Origin: Triticum aestivum
Lineage: Eukaryota; Streptophyta; Magnoliopsida; Poales; Poaceae
Assembly (NCBI RefSeq): GCF_018294505.1
Contig: NC_057795.1
Location: forward strand, 232,852,643 to 232,916,642
Reading direction: 5' to 3'
Length of the DNA stretch: 64,000 nt
Made by a program: the position numbers and the translations under genes. The notes under the pieces are model-generated. The model searched no databases. It saw only the letters and a program-made list of their open reading frames with translations, and was not told the origin of the DNA. This document shows, one piece after another, positions 1 through 9,924 of the stretch (position 1 is its first letter; the number at the start of each line of letters is the position of its first letter).

Positions 1-12
1 GATCTTTATCCC

Positions 13-20
13 CTTATATG
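13..20 (-). promoter_or_regulatory. Antisense TATA-like box in the 3' spacer of A
   Basis: On the minus strand this reads CATATAAGG. It sits about 430 bp inside the element from its 3' LTR and points away from that LTR, to the left. The same layout occurs in element N, where a TATATAAG box in the equivalent place precedes an antisense ORF. The ORF it would drive in A is outside the window. The call rests on the box and the parallel with N; no transcript evidence is available. Confidence 0.4.
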
Positions 21-452
21 GGCGGACGAAACCATGCGTCCCCACCGGCCTGATAAAACTCGCTTATCTCCCAAGCGCCGCAATCAATGGCGCGGTTGGG
101 TTACCCACGTCCGTATTGATGGGAATCCCGGAATAAGGGGAACACGATCTCTGCTTCGACAAGACGTGCCAAGGAAACCGCTTCGCTAAACGCGCTGAGG
201 TGGTACAATAAAAACAATTCGAGTAAAGGCTTGGTGGTGGTGTGACGTCACGCCACAAAATACGTCAGCAGATTGAACTTGTGTAAATATTATTCTCTCT
301 ACGGTGGTATGTGGAATTTATTTTGCAGAGCCGGACACTATCCTGGTGTTCACAATCTTCTATAAATTATTTGGAGGAGGAACCCGCCTTGCAATGCCGA
401 AGACAATATGCGCACCGGACTCGTCGTCATTGAAGCCTGGTTCAGGGGCTAC

Positions 453-925
453 TGAGGGAGTCCTGGACTAGGGGGTGTCCGGATAGCCGAACTATCATCA
501 TCGGCCGGACTCCAAGACTATGAAGATACAAGATTGAAGACTTCGTCCCGTGTCCGGATGGGACTTTCCCTGGCATGGAAGGCAAGCTTGGCAATACGGA
601 TATGTAGATCTCCTACCATTGTAACCGACTCTGTCTAACCCTAGCCCTCTCCGGTGTCTATATAAACCGGATGGCTTTAGTCCATAGGACGAACAACAAT
701 CATACCATAGGCTAGCTTCTAGGGTTTAGCCTCCTTGATCTCATGGTAGATCTACTCTTGTAATACCCACATCATCAATATCAATCAAGCAGGACGTAGG
801 GTTTTACCTCCATCAAGAGGGCCCGAACCTGGGTAAAACATTGTGTCCCTAGTCTCCTGTTACCATCCGCCTAGACGCACAGTTCGAGACCCCCTACCCG
901 AGATCCACTGGTTTTGACACCGACA
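453..925 (+). repeat. 3' LTR of element A (473 bp)
   Basis: Begins TGAGGGAGTCCTGG and ends CACCGACA, giving the canonical TG...CA ends. A TATA box (CTATATAAA) lies near 658-666. The same LTR type recurs inverted at 6958-7428 (B), split at 28702-29086 plus 32203-32286 (E), and as diverged inverted copies at 41748-42087 (L) and 43690-44187 (N). Lengths of 469-498 bp agree between the complete copies. Confidence 0.9.
658..666 (+). promoter_or_regulatory. TATA box of the element A LTR
   Basis: CTATATAAA about 205 bp from the LTR start, followed by a leader; the same motif and spacing recur in the LTR of E near 28905 and, inverted, in B near 7214. Confidence 0.6.
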
Positions 926-1935
926 ATGACGTTTTTGAGTCCAAGTAGCAATGTACTTTATCAACAAACTTATCTGCAGCCGAAGTGTAAAACAATTGTA
1001 ATGGCAGACTTTCTGATTCGACCTCCGAAACCCGAGGTTTGGAGTGTTTCCGGATAAAACACCAAGGTATGTTCGGAAACCAGGCAGTCCGGTCATAGCT
1101 GCTTAAACAGACAAGTTGTATTTGGGGAGTTATGTTATATTACATTTAATCATAAGAAATATCTTCCAGAGAGAATAGTTCTGTGAAGGGTTCCTTTCCC
1201 TGGGCCAGCATGCGTTTGTGGGCATGCATAAGCTATGATGCTAAAAATCACAGTGCACATTATAATTTGGGGGCATATATTGCAGCGAAGGCAGTTCGTT
1301 GTTTGTCCACCAACCAATTATTCCCTTAAGAATGCTAGCTTTCTTCACCCGTCTGAGGTACAAGTGCGGATAACCCGGCTGTAACAATCGCGGAGGTGCT
1401 CCCTTTATGCCCTAGCCGAACAAGCGGGAATGTAGGGCATATGCACAGGAGCCAGGCAACCCAGATTGGCAAAAACTGAAGTCATAAAGGTGCATATAAT
1501 GGCAAAGACAAGACACATATGAGTAGACAACACATATATAAGGTGAGCTTGACGCTCAAAAAATAATAATCATAATAAGCTTCTCTGGAAAGAAGCCCCC
1601 GGGTATTATGGGGTATGTACATTTAATGATGTATGCCCCTAAAGTGTGCGGTTTATCCGAACAATGGCTAGAAGTCGTACAAAAACTAAAAAGAGAAAAA
1701 AGGTGAGAGGGGGAAAAAGAAAGGACGAATAAAAAAGGTATAAATGTGAACTTAGGCGTAGAATCTTTGGAGTCGAGCAGTGTTCCATGGGTTTGGTTCC
1801 AAATGATTGTCTGAAGCATTGCGAAGGCGATAGGCTCATCTAGTGAGAACTTCATCTATAATGAAGGGACCCTCCCATTCGGGCTTGAGTTTGTCCTTTT
1901 TCTTCTCTGGTAGGCGTAGAACGAGTTCACCGACA
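926..1935 (-). other. 3' spacer of element B, no gene seen
   Basis: About 1 kb between the integrase end and the junction with A. ORFs here are short and unlike any protein I recognise. This corresponds to the long 3' spacer that Tat-type elements carry between integrase and 3' LTR. No antisense ORF is visible in this copy; it would lie further left, beyond A. Confidence 0.5.
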
Positions 1936-2184
1936 TTATAAGTCTTTGCCCGTACTTCCCTGCTTTGAAATCGCCAGGCTTGCTATTGGTAAAATTCGGA
2001 ATGGGCCTTCGCGACATTGCGCTCCTCTTCCAACCCGTCCATCGAGAACGGCCTCTCTCTCTTCATACATGTGCACTCGAGGTGAGTCATGAATGATGTC
2101 GCATGGCAAAACTGCCTCTGCACCGTACACCATGAAAAACGGTGTATATCCGGTTGTGCGATTGGGCGTGGTACGCAGCCCCAA
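1936..2184 (-). pseudogene. B integrase C-terminal part
   Basis: The translation begins MGLRTTPNRTTGYTPFFMVY, followed by GAEAVLPCDI. This is the conserved region of Gypsy integrases just after the catalytic core (host-type 'TP..LVYG.EAVLP' signature). It lies immediately downstream, on the minus strand, of the integrase core at 2353-3216, in the same frame. Stops and a damaged stretch at 2185-2352 separate the two, including the region that should carry the catalytic glutamate. The last residues are out of register with the expected RNA-binding tail, so a further frameshift is likely. A remnant, not functional. Confidence 0.7.
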
Positions 2185-2352
2185 GGGTACATAATCGATT
2201 TCTTCGACCCAGTGCTTGTCTGATTCTCACAAAGATCGCAATAGTCTGGGTTTGATGCCGCTCATTATCAAGTCGTTAGCCCGTTCGACTCGACCGTTTG
2301 TCTGAGGGTGATATACGGAGGCGTAATCGAGCTTGATGCCCAAATTAGCGCA

Positions 2353-3216
2353 CTAGGTTTTCACCTCATCAGCCGTAAAGTTGGAACCACTATTAGTAAT
2401 GATGCTATGCGGGACACCATCATGGTGTACCACACTGGATATGAAGTCTATAACCAGTCCAACTTCGACCGTTTTGACTAGTTTGGCTTCTATCCAATTA
2501 GTGAACTTGTCGACCATAACCAGTAAATATTTCTTCTTATGGCTTCCCCCTTTACGGGGTCCGACCAACTCCAGCCCCAAGACCGCAAAAGGCCAAGTAA
2601 TGGGGATTGTTCGTAACGCAGTGGGCGGCATATGGCTTTGATTGGCGAAAAGCTGGCATCCAACACAGCGCTGTACGAGGTCCTGTGCGTCTGCTCGGGC
2701 CATCGGCCAAAAGAAACCCGTACGGAAGGCCTTACTTACAAGGGCCCGAGCTGCAACATGATGGCCACCAAGACCGGCATGTATTTTAGCCAAGAGCTGC
2801 CGTCCTTCTTCTCCGGAGATACATCTTTGAAGTACTTCGGTGGTACTTTTCTTGTACAGTTCCCCCTCATGGACTTTGTAGGCCTTCGAGCGTCGAACAA
2901 TACGACGGGCCTCTGTATGATCATCAGGGAGCTCATTCCTAGTAAGGTAGGCAAGGAAAGGTTCAGTCCACAGGGCAATTACAGCCATGATTTTGTGGGT
3001 CGATGGTGTTATTTTGGTCCCCGAACCCCCGACGATATCGGAACTATGTTCAAAATCTGGGGGTATGATCGGCTCCGGAACTGTGTTGCCGCTATCGTCC
3101 TGCCACACTACAGATGGCTTGAAGTGCCTCTCCATGAAGGTGTTAGGTGGGACAGGGTCGCCTTTGGCGCCCACGCAGGCAAGTATGTCCACAGTTTGAT
3201 TACTCTCTCGAGCCAC
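2353..3216 (-). pseudogene. B integrase: zinc finger and catalytic core (broken)
   Basis: Integrase joins retrotransposon cDNA to the genome. In this ORF an H2C2-type zinc region is visible (GHHVAARALV ... RCVGCQ), followed by core motifs. The first catalytic aspartate, normally in GLDLVGP, reads GLELVGP here. The IITDNG motif carrying the second aspartate reads IITNSG. Both acidic positions are therefore changed, and the third (Glu) falls in the damaged stretch downstream. The ORF is in a different frame from the upstream RNase H ORF and overlaps its 3' end, showing a single-base frameshift near 3210. Dead copy of a Tat-lineage integrase. Confidence 0.8.
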
Positions 3217-3785
3217 ATGACAAACTCGAGCCCTTCAAACCGAGCTGATATTTTGAGTACGGCGTTGCAGTAAGCCGCCATGTTCGAATCTTTTGCGTCT
3301 AAGTCTCCGTTTATCTGGGATATTGCGAGGTTTGAATTCCTGCGCACTTCGAAGCATTGTATGCCCATCGAGACTGCCATCTGGAGACCGTGCAACAGGG
3401 CCTCGTATTCCGCTGCATTGTTAGAGTCTATATACAGTATTTGGAGCACATAATGGAATGTGTCTCTCATGGGGGATGTCAAGACGACACCAGCCCCCAA
3501 TCCTGCTAGCATTTTAGAGCCGTCGAAGTGCATCACCCAGTTGGAATATGTGCAGTATTCTTTAGGGAGTTCGTCCTCTGTCCATTCGGTGACGAAGTCA
3601 GCCAACACCTGAGATTTAATAGCTCGGTGTGGGTTGTAAATTATATCAAATAGTAAGAGCTCAATGGCCCATTTGGCAATCCGGATGGTGGTGTCCCGGT
3701 TGTTTATAATATCGTTAAGTGGTACTTCGGAAGCCACCATGATCAAGCACTCTTGAAAGTAGTGCCGCAGCTCGCGGGATGCCAT
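3108..3785 (-). pseudogene. B second RNase H-type domain
   Basis: After the RT/RNase H ORF the frame continues with MHFDGSKMLAGLGAGVV and NNAAEYEALLHGL, the signature of the archaeal/plant-type RNase H (RVT_3 fold) inserted before integrase in Tat-lineage Gypsy elements. The acidic residues of FDGS, AEYEAL and GDLDAKDS are visible. The frame matches the upstream RT ORF, separated by a stop near 3786-3794. The tail beyond about 3215 is out of frame, the integrase linker being read in the other frame. The presumed role is removal of the RNA strand during reverse transcription. Confidence 0.75.
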
Positions 3786-3794
3786 AAAGACCGC

Positions 3795-4802
3795 CTATGA
3801 TATCTTTTGATAATGCGGGTATCGGGATTTGCATGGTGTAAGTACTGTCGATACGCAATATACTGGTTTTTGAAGTGGGAATTTATGTCCCTCCTCATCT
3901 TGTTCGATGACAAGCACCGCACTCACCACCTGGTGAGTTGCAGATATGTAGAGCAGCATCAGTTCACCAATGTTTGGTGCGGCTAGCATTGGGGTACGTG
4001 CTAACAGAGCTTTTATTTCTTCTAGTCCGACTGTGGCAGCGTCCATCCACACGAAGTGATCAGTGCGGCGGAGCAGGCGATATAAGGGCAACGCCTTTTC
4101 CCCTAGTCTGGAAATAAAACGGCTTAAAGCTGCCACACACCCAGCTAGTTTTTGGACCTGCTTGAGGTCTGTTGGTGTTGCCAACTGTGATAGGGCTTGG
4201 ATTTTAGCGAGATTTGCTTTGATTCCTCTATTGGAGACAATGGACCCGAGCAGTTTTCCGGCTAGGATGGTGAAAATACATTTTTCCGGATGGAGCCGTA
4301 TGTCATATGCTTGGAGGTTGTCGAATGTAAGGCGTAAGTCATCCACCAGTGATTCGACATGTTTTGTTTTGATGACCACGTCATCTACATATGCCTCCAC
4401 AGTTTTGCCAATTTGCTTTTCCAAGCATGTTCGAATCATGCGTTGGTACATTACGCTGGCGTTTATGAGCCTGAAAGGCATAGTGTTGAAGCAGAAGGGC
4501 CCATACGGCGTGATGAATGCCGTTGCGGCTTGGTCGGATTCTCTCATCTTAATTTGATGGTATCCAAAGTGTGCGTAGAGGATGCACATGGAATCGTGCC
4601 CTGTGGTTGCGTCAATAATCTGGTCAATTTGAGGTAGTGGGAAGGGGTCCTTAGGGCAAGCCTTATTAAGGTCTTTGAAACCGACACACAGGCACCAAGA
4701 TATATCCTTCTTAGGTACGATGACCAGGTTTGCTAGCCAGTCCGTATATTTGATCTCTCTGATAAACTCGGCCTCGAGTAGTTTGGCTAGCTCCTTCCCC
4801 AT
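3795..4802 (-). pseudogene. B reverse transcriptase with RNase H
   Basis: A 335-codon ORF containing KDLNKACPKDPFPLPQID, the palm region, the polymerase box EAYVDDVVIKTK (YVDD), and the connection/RNase H region. The first catalytic aspartate motif, usually LDAYSGYHQI, reads LYAHFGYHQI, so that aspartate is lost even though YVDD is kept. The lineage-typical ACPKDPFPLP phrase is shared with H (8455-8853). The upstream ORF 4923-5267 is in the same frame and holds the N-terminal RT linker; one or more stops separate them. Most similar in kind to Tat-type Gypsy polymerases. Confidence 0.85.
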
Positions 4803-4922
4803 TACCTGTCGTTTGGGTACGTAGAATCAACGCATAGTTTGCTTCACTGGTTTGTATCCTTTCAGTATATTGAGACCATGCTCGACCAGTCTTCGTGGGA
4901 TACCTGGCATATCCGAAGGGTG

Positions 4923-5267
4923 TCAGGCAAAAATTTCCCAGATCTCACGCAGGAATGCACATAATGCGGCGTCGACCGTCGGATCCAGCTGTGTCCCAAT
5001 GGAAGTTGTTTTCTTGGCGTCCGACGGGTGGACTTGAAATTTGACTATCTCGTCTGCTGGCTTGAAGGAAGTAGATTTGGGTCTCTTATCAAGGATTACA
5101 TCGTCCCTCTCTACTGTAGAATGTAGAGCGGTTAATTCTTCGGCCCCGAGGGCCTCGGATAATGCCTCAAGGGCCAGAGAGGCGGTTTTGTTTTCGGCAT
5201 GGAGTGTTATGTCTGGATCACTGGTGATAGTGATAATTCCATTGGGCTCGGACATTTTGAGCTTCAT
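4923..5267 (-). pseudogene. B protease-RT linker
   Basis: 114 codons in the same frame as the protease and RT ORFs. It corresponds to the poorly conserved linker plus the start of RT (final residues FLREIWEIFA resemble the conserved 'FL..n.DvFAW' preceding RT). The opening GIITITSDPD matches the end of the protease fold seen in E as GVITVNGNTE. Function inferred only from position and this resemblance. Confidence 0.6.
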
Positions 5268-5309
5268 ATACCCGTAATGGGGTATAGCTTGGAAGTGCGT
5301 GAATGCGTC

Positions 5310-5558
5310 TCACCCCAGCAAGGCATGATACCCGCTGTTGAAAGGTGCCACACGGAAGAGTAACTCTTCGGACCAATAGTTCTCCAACGTGTCGAATACC
5401 ACGCCGAGTCTGATTTTTCCCAAGCATCTGGCTTCCCGACTAGGGATAATACCGTGAAAGGTTGTGTTACTTTGCTCAATGCGACTCCAGTCCATTTGCA
5501 TTTTATCGAGCGTGTCCTTGTAGATGAGGTTCAGTCCGCTACCACCGTCCATTACCAC
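5310..5558 (-). pseudogene. B aspartic protease
   Basis: The ORF opens with MVMDGGSGLNLIYKDTL, the D-G-G form of the retropepsin active site usual in Tat-type elements, and ends ...FNSGYHALLG, matching the conserved 'YHALLGRPALA' at the end of the domain. Its relative in E (near 35160-35410) shows VLMDGGSSLNLLYQDI and GYHALLGRTALARF. Retropepsin would cut the Gag-Pol precursor. A stop after HALLG ends this ORF, so it is not part of an intact polyprotein. Confidence 0.8.
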
Positions 5559-5567
5559 ATTAGTGAG

Positions 5568-5843
5568 TCATAAGCCGTCTACGATTGGGTTTAGGACCAA
5601 AGCGGCTGGTGCCCGGACTGAGCGGGCTCTTGGTTTGTCATCGGTGTTGGAAGTGATTGTCGTGTCATTCCAAGGATTTACTGTTGCCACATGGCAGACT
5701 TCGGCGAGGTTGCGGAGCACCCTTTTGCGCTGATTATTTGATGAAAAGGTCTTGAAGACCGTGAATACTTTGGGATCATTGTCCTCCGAAGAGTAGTTCT
5801 CGGGAGTGTTGTTGGTACGGATACCCTCGCCGCTCTTGGCCAC
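5568..5843 (-). pseudogene. B gag C-terminal / pre-protease region
   Basis: Same frame as the protease. The end ALVLNPIVDGL matches AALVLDPIIDGFHLTRVLMDGG in E, placing it directly before the protease. The preceding part is charged and low-complexity. The region between 5844 and 6250 continues as fragments similar to the E gag but interrupted by several stops, so the central gag is decayed or partly deleted. Confidence 0.55.
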
Positions 5844-6250
5844 TTGCTAGAGTATATATCCAACATGCTCAAAGGCTATGTGTTGGTTAGTTGTTTGGCG
5901 TCATGTGAATTTGACAGGGCTTGTCGAGCCATTCCTCGAGGACAGTTCTATGCCCCGTAAATGGTTTGATTTTCTTGTCCACGGGATAATGATTAGGTGC
6001 TCCACGAAGGTGCATCCTCTTTGCCCATCGGGAGATGGCCTAAAGGCCTGTGGTTCCCATCGGGTTGTCTGGGTTTCCAGGCGCTTTCCATTGCATAGTA
6101 CTTTTGTACTATGTGTGCGAAATCTGCAAAGTGCAGTACGCGATGGCAGTTGAGGTCATTAAGGATTCCCTCATCCGTGCAATTGTTGCAAAATACCGAG
6201 ATCGCGTCGTTGTCGCAGCAATCTTTGATCTTGTTTTTAACAAGTAGGAA

Positions 6251-6913
6251 TCAGGCCGAAAAGTGGTGGACTATTTCCTGAGGCTGCTGCCGTACATACA
6301 TTAAGTCGTATATGCCCGGAGGACCGGAGTTTCTTGGGGAATATTGCTTGTGGTGGGTGGGCGGGCTTAAATCCGAACCCTGACCCACTGTGAAGTCCGG
6401 ATTCTGAAGAATTTCCGAGGTTACAGGCCTGGGCTCCGGAGCGTCCGGTGCATTTTTGGGCTTGACGCCCGATTCCATGTTCGGAGGACAAGAAGTGTCT
6501 TCCAGAAGACGGGAGTCCGGTTCTCCAAGTTCAGAAATCCGAACATACTTTGTTCTCAATGTAGGAGAAGAGTCCTTGTCGGCTTGTTCCTCCACAATTG
6601 CCACATGATGGGTGGTCGGTGGGGATCTGATTTCTCTCTGATCGGGCGTAAGCCCAATCCGATCATAGTCGGTTGCGACCCCCACGACGGCGAGGCGATC
6701 TAGCAGTTCATTTAAGGCCGATACATCTGTCGGATCCATCTTACCGGAGTATTCAGAGCAGACACAGAGGCGATTTTTGGTGACGAGTTGGGCTGGTTTT
6801 GGCTTAACGGCCGGACGAGCGCCCATGGTGAAGCTGCCAAGCCGGAGAGTTTGCCCTAAAGCTAGGGCTCCTCCAGAAGTGATGTTGTCCTTGATGACAA
6901 GGCGAGCCATCAA
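6251..6913 (-). pseudogene. B gag N-terminal region
   Basis: A 220-codon ORF near the 5' LTR beginning MMARLVIKDNITSGG. It is hydrophilic, rich in acidic, proline and serine residues, and lies about 45 bp inside the 5' LTR. It holds the same position as the 5' ORF of E (32547-33008). No recognised enzyme domain. It represents the variable N-terminal portion of Gag of this family, truncated by a stop at its end. Confidence 0.5.
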
Positions 6914-6957
6914 CCCTTATGTCGATGGCATAGAGGAACTCTCAATGAAATCAACAA

Positions 6958-7428
6958 TGTAGGTGTCAAAACCAGCAGATCTCGGGTAGGGGGTCCCAAA
7001 CTATGCATCGAAGGATCGAAGGTAACAGGAGGCAGGGGACATGATGTTTACCCAGGTTCGGGCCCTCTTAATGGAGGTAATACCCTACTTCCTACTTGAT
7101 TGACTTTGATGAGTATAGGGGTTACAAGAGTTGATCTACCTCGAGATCGTCATGGCTAAACCCTAGATGTCTAGCCTGTATGATTGTGATTGCCTCTAAG
7201 GACTAAACCCTATGGTTTATATAGGCACCGGAGGGGACTAGCTTTGTACAAAGTTGGTTTACAGAGGAAGGAAACTACACATCCGGACGCCAAGCTTGCG
7301 GTCACACCAAGGAGAGTCCCATCCGGACATGGCAAAAGCCCTTTTGTCTTGTACCTTCACGGCACGTCAGTCCGGCCAATGTCACATAGGCCGGCTCCCT
7401 GAGGACCCCATAATCCAGGACCCCCTTA
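6958..7428 (-). repeat. 5' LTR of element B (inverted, 471 bp)
   Basis: Reads TGTAGGTGTCAAAACC at its left edge and ends near CCAGGACCCCCTTA, the reverse complement of the A/E LTR type with small changes at both ends. An inverted TATA box (reverse of TTTATATAGG) lies near 7214-7223. The internal sequence next to it, read on the minus strand, contains TTTCATTGAGAGTTCC, the same motif that follows the LTR of E and, with one change, L. Confidence 0.88.
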
Positions 7429-7839
7429 GCTTCCTCCCTGGGAAAATGCATCTGGACGATGTACTTCAGGTGCACTCCAGTGGGAGCAACGAGAAGCACG
7501 CCAGCCCCTGCACTTTGCAGGGAGAAAGCACCACCAAAATACGTGATCTTGGGGCGATTCCTTGCCGGGCATAACTATCTCCACCACTTCTTTGTCATGG
7601 GTTGGCGTCCATTCTGCAATAAACTCTGCCAATTCCTTGCCCTGGATTTTTGAAGTGCTCTCAAACTTCAGGCCAAAGCTGGATAACTCCAAAGCCCACT
7701 CCACTATTCTACCTGTAGCCTCAAGGTTCCAGAGTATCCATTTCAACAAGAATTGGGTGACAACTGTAATCTCATGGGCTTGGAAGTAGTGGTGTAGTTT
7801 CCTTGAGGCCATGACGAGGCCAAAGATGAACTTTTGCAC
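7429..7839 (-). pseudogene. H RNase H, interrupted by B
   Basis: The ORF starts MQKFIFGLVMASRKLHHYFQ (end of the RT connection domain) and continues to GKELAEFIAEW, the segment before the second RNase H. A frameshift near 7530 then moves the coding sequence to another frame, where VLLVAPTGVHLKYIVQMHFP is readable (7499-7430). Normal continuation of this domain (NNTAEYE) is missing because the inverted LTR of B starts there. A clear host-gene disruption that orders the two insertions: B is younger than H. Confidence 0.75.
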
Positions 7840-8118
7840 GCCAGAGTACCTCGATCTAGCCCCCCTGTAGAAAGGAGGTGATGAAGGACACTGGGTGTTT
7901 CACCACTTTCTTCCTTGCCGCATCCTTGGGGTCACTCCTGCTGTCGTACTATTCTCTGTCCTGATCTTCATCGGGTCCTACCGGCTTTAGTTATCCTCTG
8001 TTTCCTCTACTTCCCCCTGTGCCACTAGAGCTATACTAACCACTGGATTGATTGCTGCCAAATATAGCAACAACGGCTCTTGTGGTTTAGGGGATACCAA
8101 AGTGGGCACAAAAGACAA

Positions 8119-8853
8119 CTAGGTATTCAACTCTTGCAGTGCTGCATCTACCTCTGGGGTCCACTTCATGGGTCCTGCCTTCTTTAAAGTTTTATGGAAC
8201 GGCAGGGTGTGCTCGATAGACTTGGAGATGAATCTACTAAGAGCGGCAACACATCCTGTCAAATGCCTCATATCTTTGACTTTCTTGGGTGCCTGGATCT
8301 GCTCTATAGCCTTGATCTTATCTGGATTGGCCTCGATCCCATGGTGGGATTCAAAGAAACAAAGAAGCTTGCCGGAGGGAATGCCAAACATAGACTTCTC
8401 CGGGTTTAGCTTCAAGTTGATCTTGCATAGATTAGAAAACGTCTTTTCTAGATCCTAGATGAGGGTGAATTTGTCTTTGGTCTTGACCATAGTGTCATCC
8501 ATATAAGCCTCAATATATTTGTGCAACTGTGGTTCAAAACCAATCTGGACTGCCCTTGCAAAAGTAGACCCGACACTTTTTAATACAAAAGGCAGGTGAA
8601 CAAAGAAGTACGTACCGCAAGAGGCGATTAAGGAGCTCTTCTCCTCATCTTCCTTGGACATGAAGATCTGATGGTATCCAGAGTACGCATCCAGGAAAGA
8701 AAGCAAGTCACAGCCTGAAGTGGAATCCACAGTCTGGTCGATGTGTGGCAAAGGAAATGGATCCTTTGGGCAAGCCTTGTTGAGGTATGTGAAGTCACTA
8801 CAAAGCCTCAACTTCCCATTAGCCTTCCGCACAACCACGAGGTTGTCAACCAC
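8119..8853 (-). pseudogene. H reverse transcriptase
   Basis: Two ORFs in one frame (8455-8853 and 8119-8415) separated by a stop at about 8455. The first has KACPKDPFPLPHIDQ, LDAYSGYHQI (catalytic Asp kept) and EAYMDDTMVKTKDK (YMDD box). The second has GIEANPDKIKAIEQIQAPKK and LTGCVAALSRFISK, the thumb/connection region. Compared with B this RT keeps both visible aspartate motifs, but the nonsense codon right after the YMDD box would end the protein. Substitutions such as LPFVLKS for LPFGLKS show further decay. Confidence 0.82.
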
Positions 8854-9087
8854 ATTGGATGCAGTACTCCTCTAACCAAACAAACTGCCTCAAGCTTCTT
8901 AATCTCCTCGGCAATGAATTGCTACCCGCTCCAAGGCCTTCTTCCGCACATTCTGCTTGACGGGTCGGGCATGTGGGCAAACAACAAGGAGGTGCTCGAT
9001 TACCTCCCTGGGAACAACGGGGATATTAGATGGTTGCCAGGCAAACACATCAATATTCGCCTATAGGAAGGCAACAAGCACGTTTTC

Positions 9088-9450
9088 CTATTTGTCATCA
9101 AGGGTGGAGCTGATAGTGAAGGTACTATCAATGCTAGCCAGCCTTGCTGGGACCGTCTTCACATGGGGTGCAACAGCCTTGGCCTTCTTGCTGTTGGAAC
9201 ACTCCGACACATCATCAACGGGTGCCATGCACTCAGTAGTGGCACGCTTCCCAGATTCATTGTCGGAGTCCCTACAATCCTTCTTCTTTCCTTTACTCTC
9301 TTTGGCGGGCACCGCTACCTCGGCGGCCTCTACCGCGATAGTGTCCCGATACATCTTATCCACGCATATCATCACGTCTTTCTTATCCGATGGAATGGAA
9401 ATGAAGCTCATTGGCCTAGCATCTTCAAGATGTTGTAGGCATAGTAGGAT
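9088..9450 (-). pseudogene. H protease-RT linker
   Basis: From about ARPMSFISIPSDKKDVMICV to FTISSTLDDK, a basic/acidic linker with KESKGKKKD. It lies between the protease and RT frames; the protease frame differs by one base, so a frameshift sits near 9450. The stretch 8854-9087 continues toward RT with stops. No catalytic motif. Confidence 0.5.
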
Positions 9451-9919
9451 GCCGCCATGAACTTGGCCAGGGAAGGGCGCCCAAGAACTCCATTGTACGG
9501 CGGGGGAGATTGACCACATCAAACACAATCTTCTCATTTCGGTAGTTCCACTCACCCCCAAACGTTACTGGCAACGTGATATTTCCCTTAGGACATCTTC
9601 TGCCGGGATTAACTCCTCGAAACATGCCAGTAGCCTTAAGCTCTTCCTCCGCTATCTGGAGCTTGCTAATAATATGTGGGGAGATCAGATTCAACCCAGC
9701 CCCACCATCAACCAACATCTTTGTGACCCTGAGGTTGCGGATTGTTGGGGAGACCAACAACGGCAGGCATCCTACTGCAGTGGTGCGGTCAGGATGATCC
9801 TCCTCATCAAAGATGATGGGCATGTGTGACCATTTGAGTGGTTTATGTGAAGTTGCCACTGGCTCCATGACATTGACTTCTCGTGCCCACTGTTTAAGTT
9901 GGCGATGAGAGGAGTGCAA
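9425..9919 (-). pseudogene. H aspartic protease region
   Basis: The ORF contains PIIFDEEDHPD, then MLVDGGAGLNLISPHIISKL (D-G-G active site) and LPVTFGGEWNYRNEKIVFDV, the retropepsin core as found in Tat-like elements. It ends with a frameshift around ...RTMEFLGALPW, where the expected phrase is 'YNAILGRPALAKF' type. The presumed role is Gag-Pol processing. It sits between the gag C-terminal region (upstream on the minus strand) and RT. Confidence 0.75.
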
Positions 9920-9924
9920 AGATG

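Larger units (their letters stand above)
1..925 (+). mobile_element. Element A: 3' end of a plus-strand Tat-type Gypsy retrotransposon (3' spacer plus 3' LTR)
   Basis: Positions 1-452 are the non-coding 3' spacer and 453-925 the 3' LTR. The LTR orientation (TATA box reading rightward, ending GACACCGACA) and the purine-rich bases just before it show that the body of the element lies to the left, outside the window. Sequence 926 onward belongs to a different, minus-strand element whose 3' end is missing, so A most likely inserted into B and the rest of B lies beyond A's 5' end. The spacer also holds an antisense TATA-like box near its left edge. Confidence 0.75.
926..7428 (-). mobile_element. 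Element B: Tat-type Gypsy retrotransposon, 3' truncated by A
   Basis: Reading leftward the order is 5' LTR (7428-6958), gag, protease, reverse transcriptase plus RNase H, a second RNase H-type domain, integrase, and a 3' spacer. The extra RNase H between the RT/RNase H and integrase is typical of the plant Tat lineage. The coding frame from 5843 to about 3210 is one frame broken by stops; integrase is in another frame. The 3' LTR is absent because A interrupts the 3' spacer at 925/926. B itself interrupts the RNase H gene of H at 7428/7429. Confidence 0.8.
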
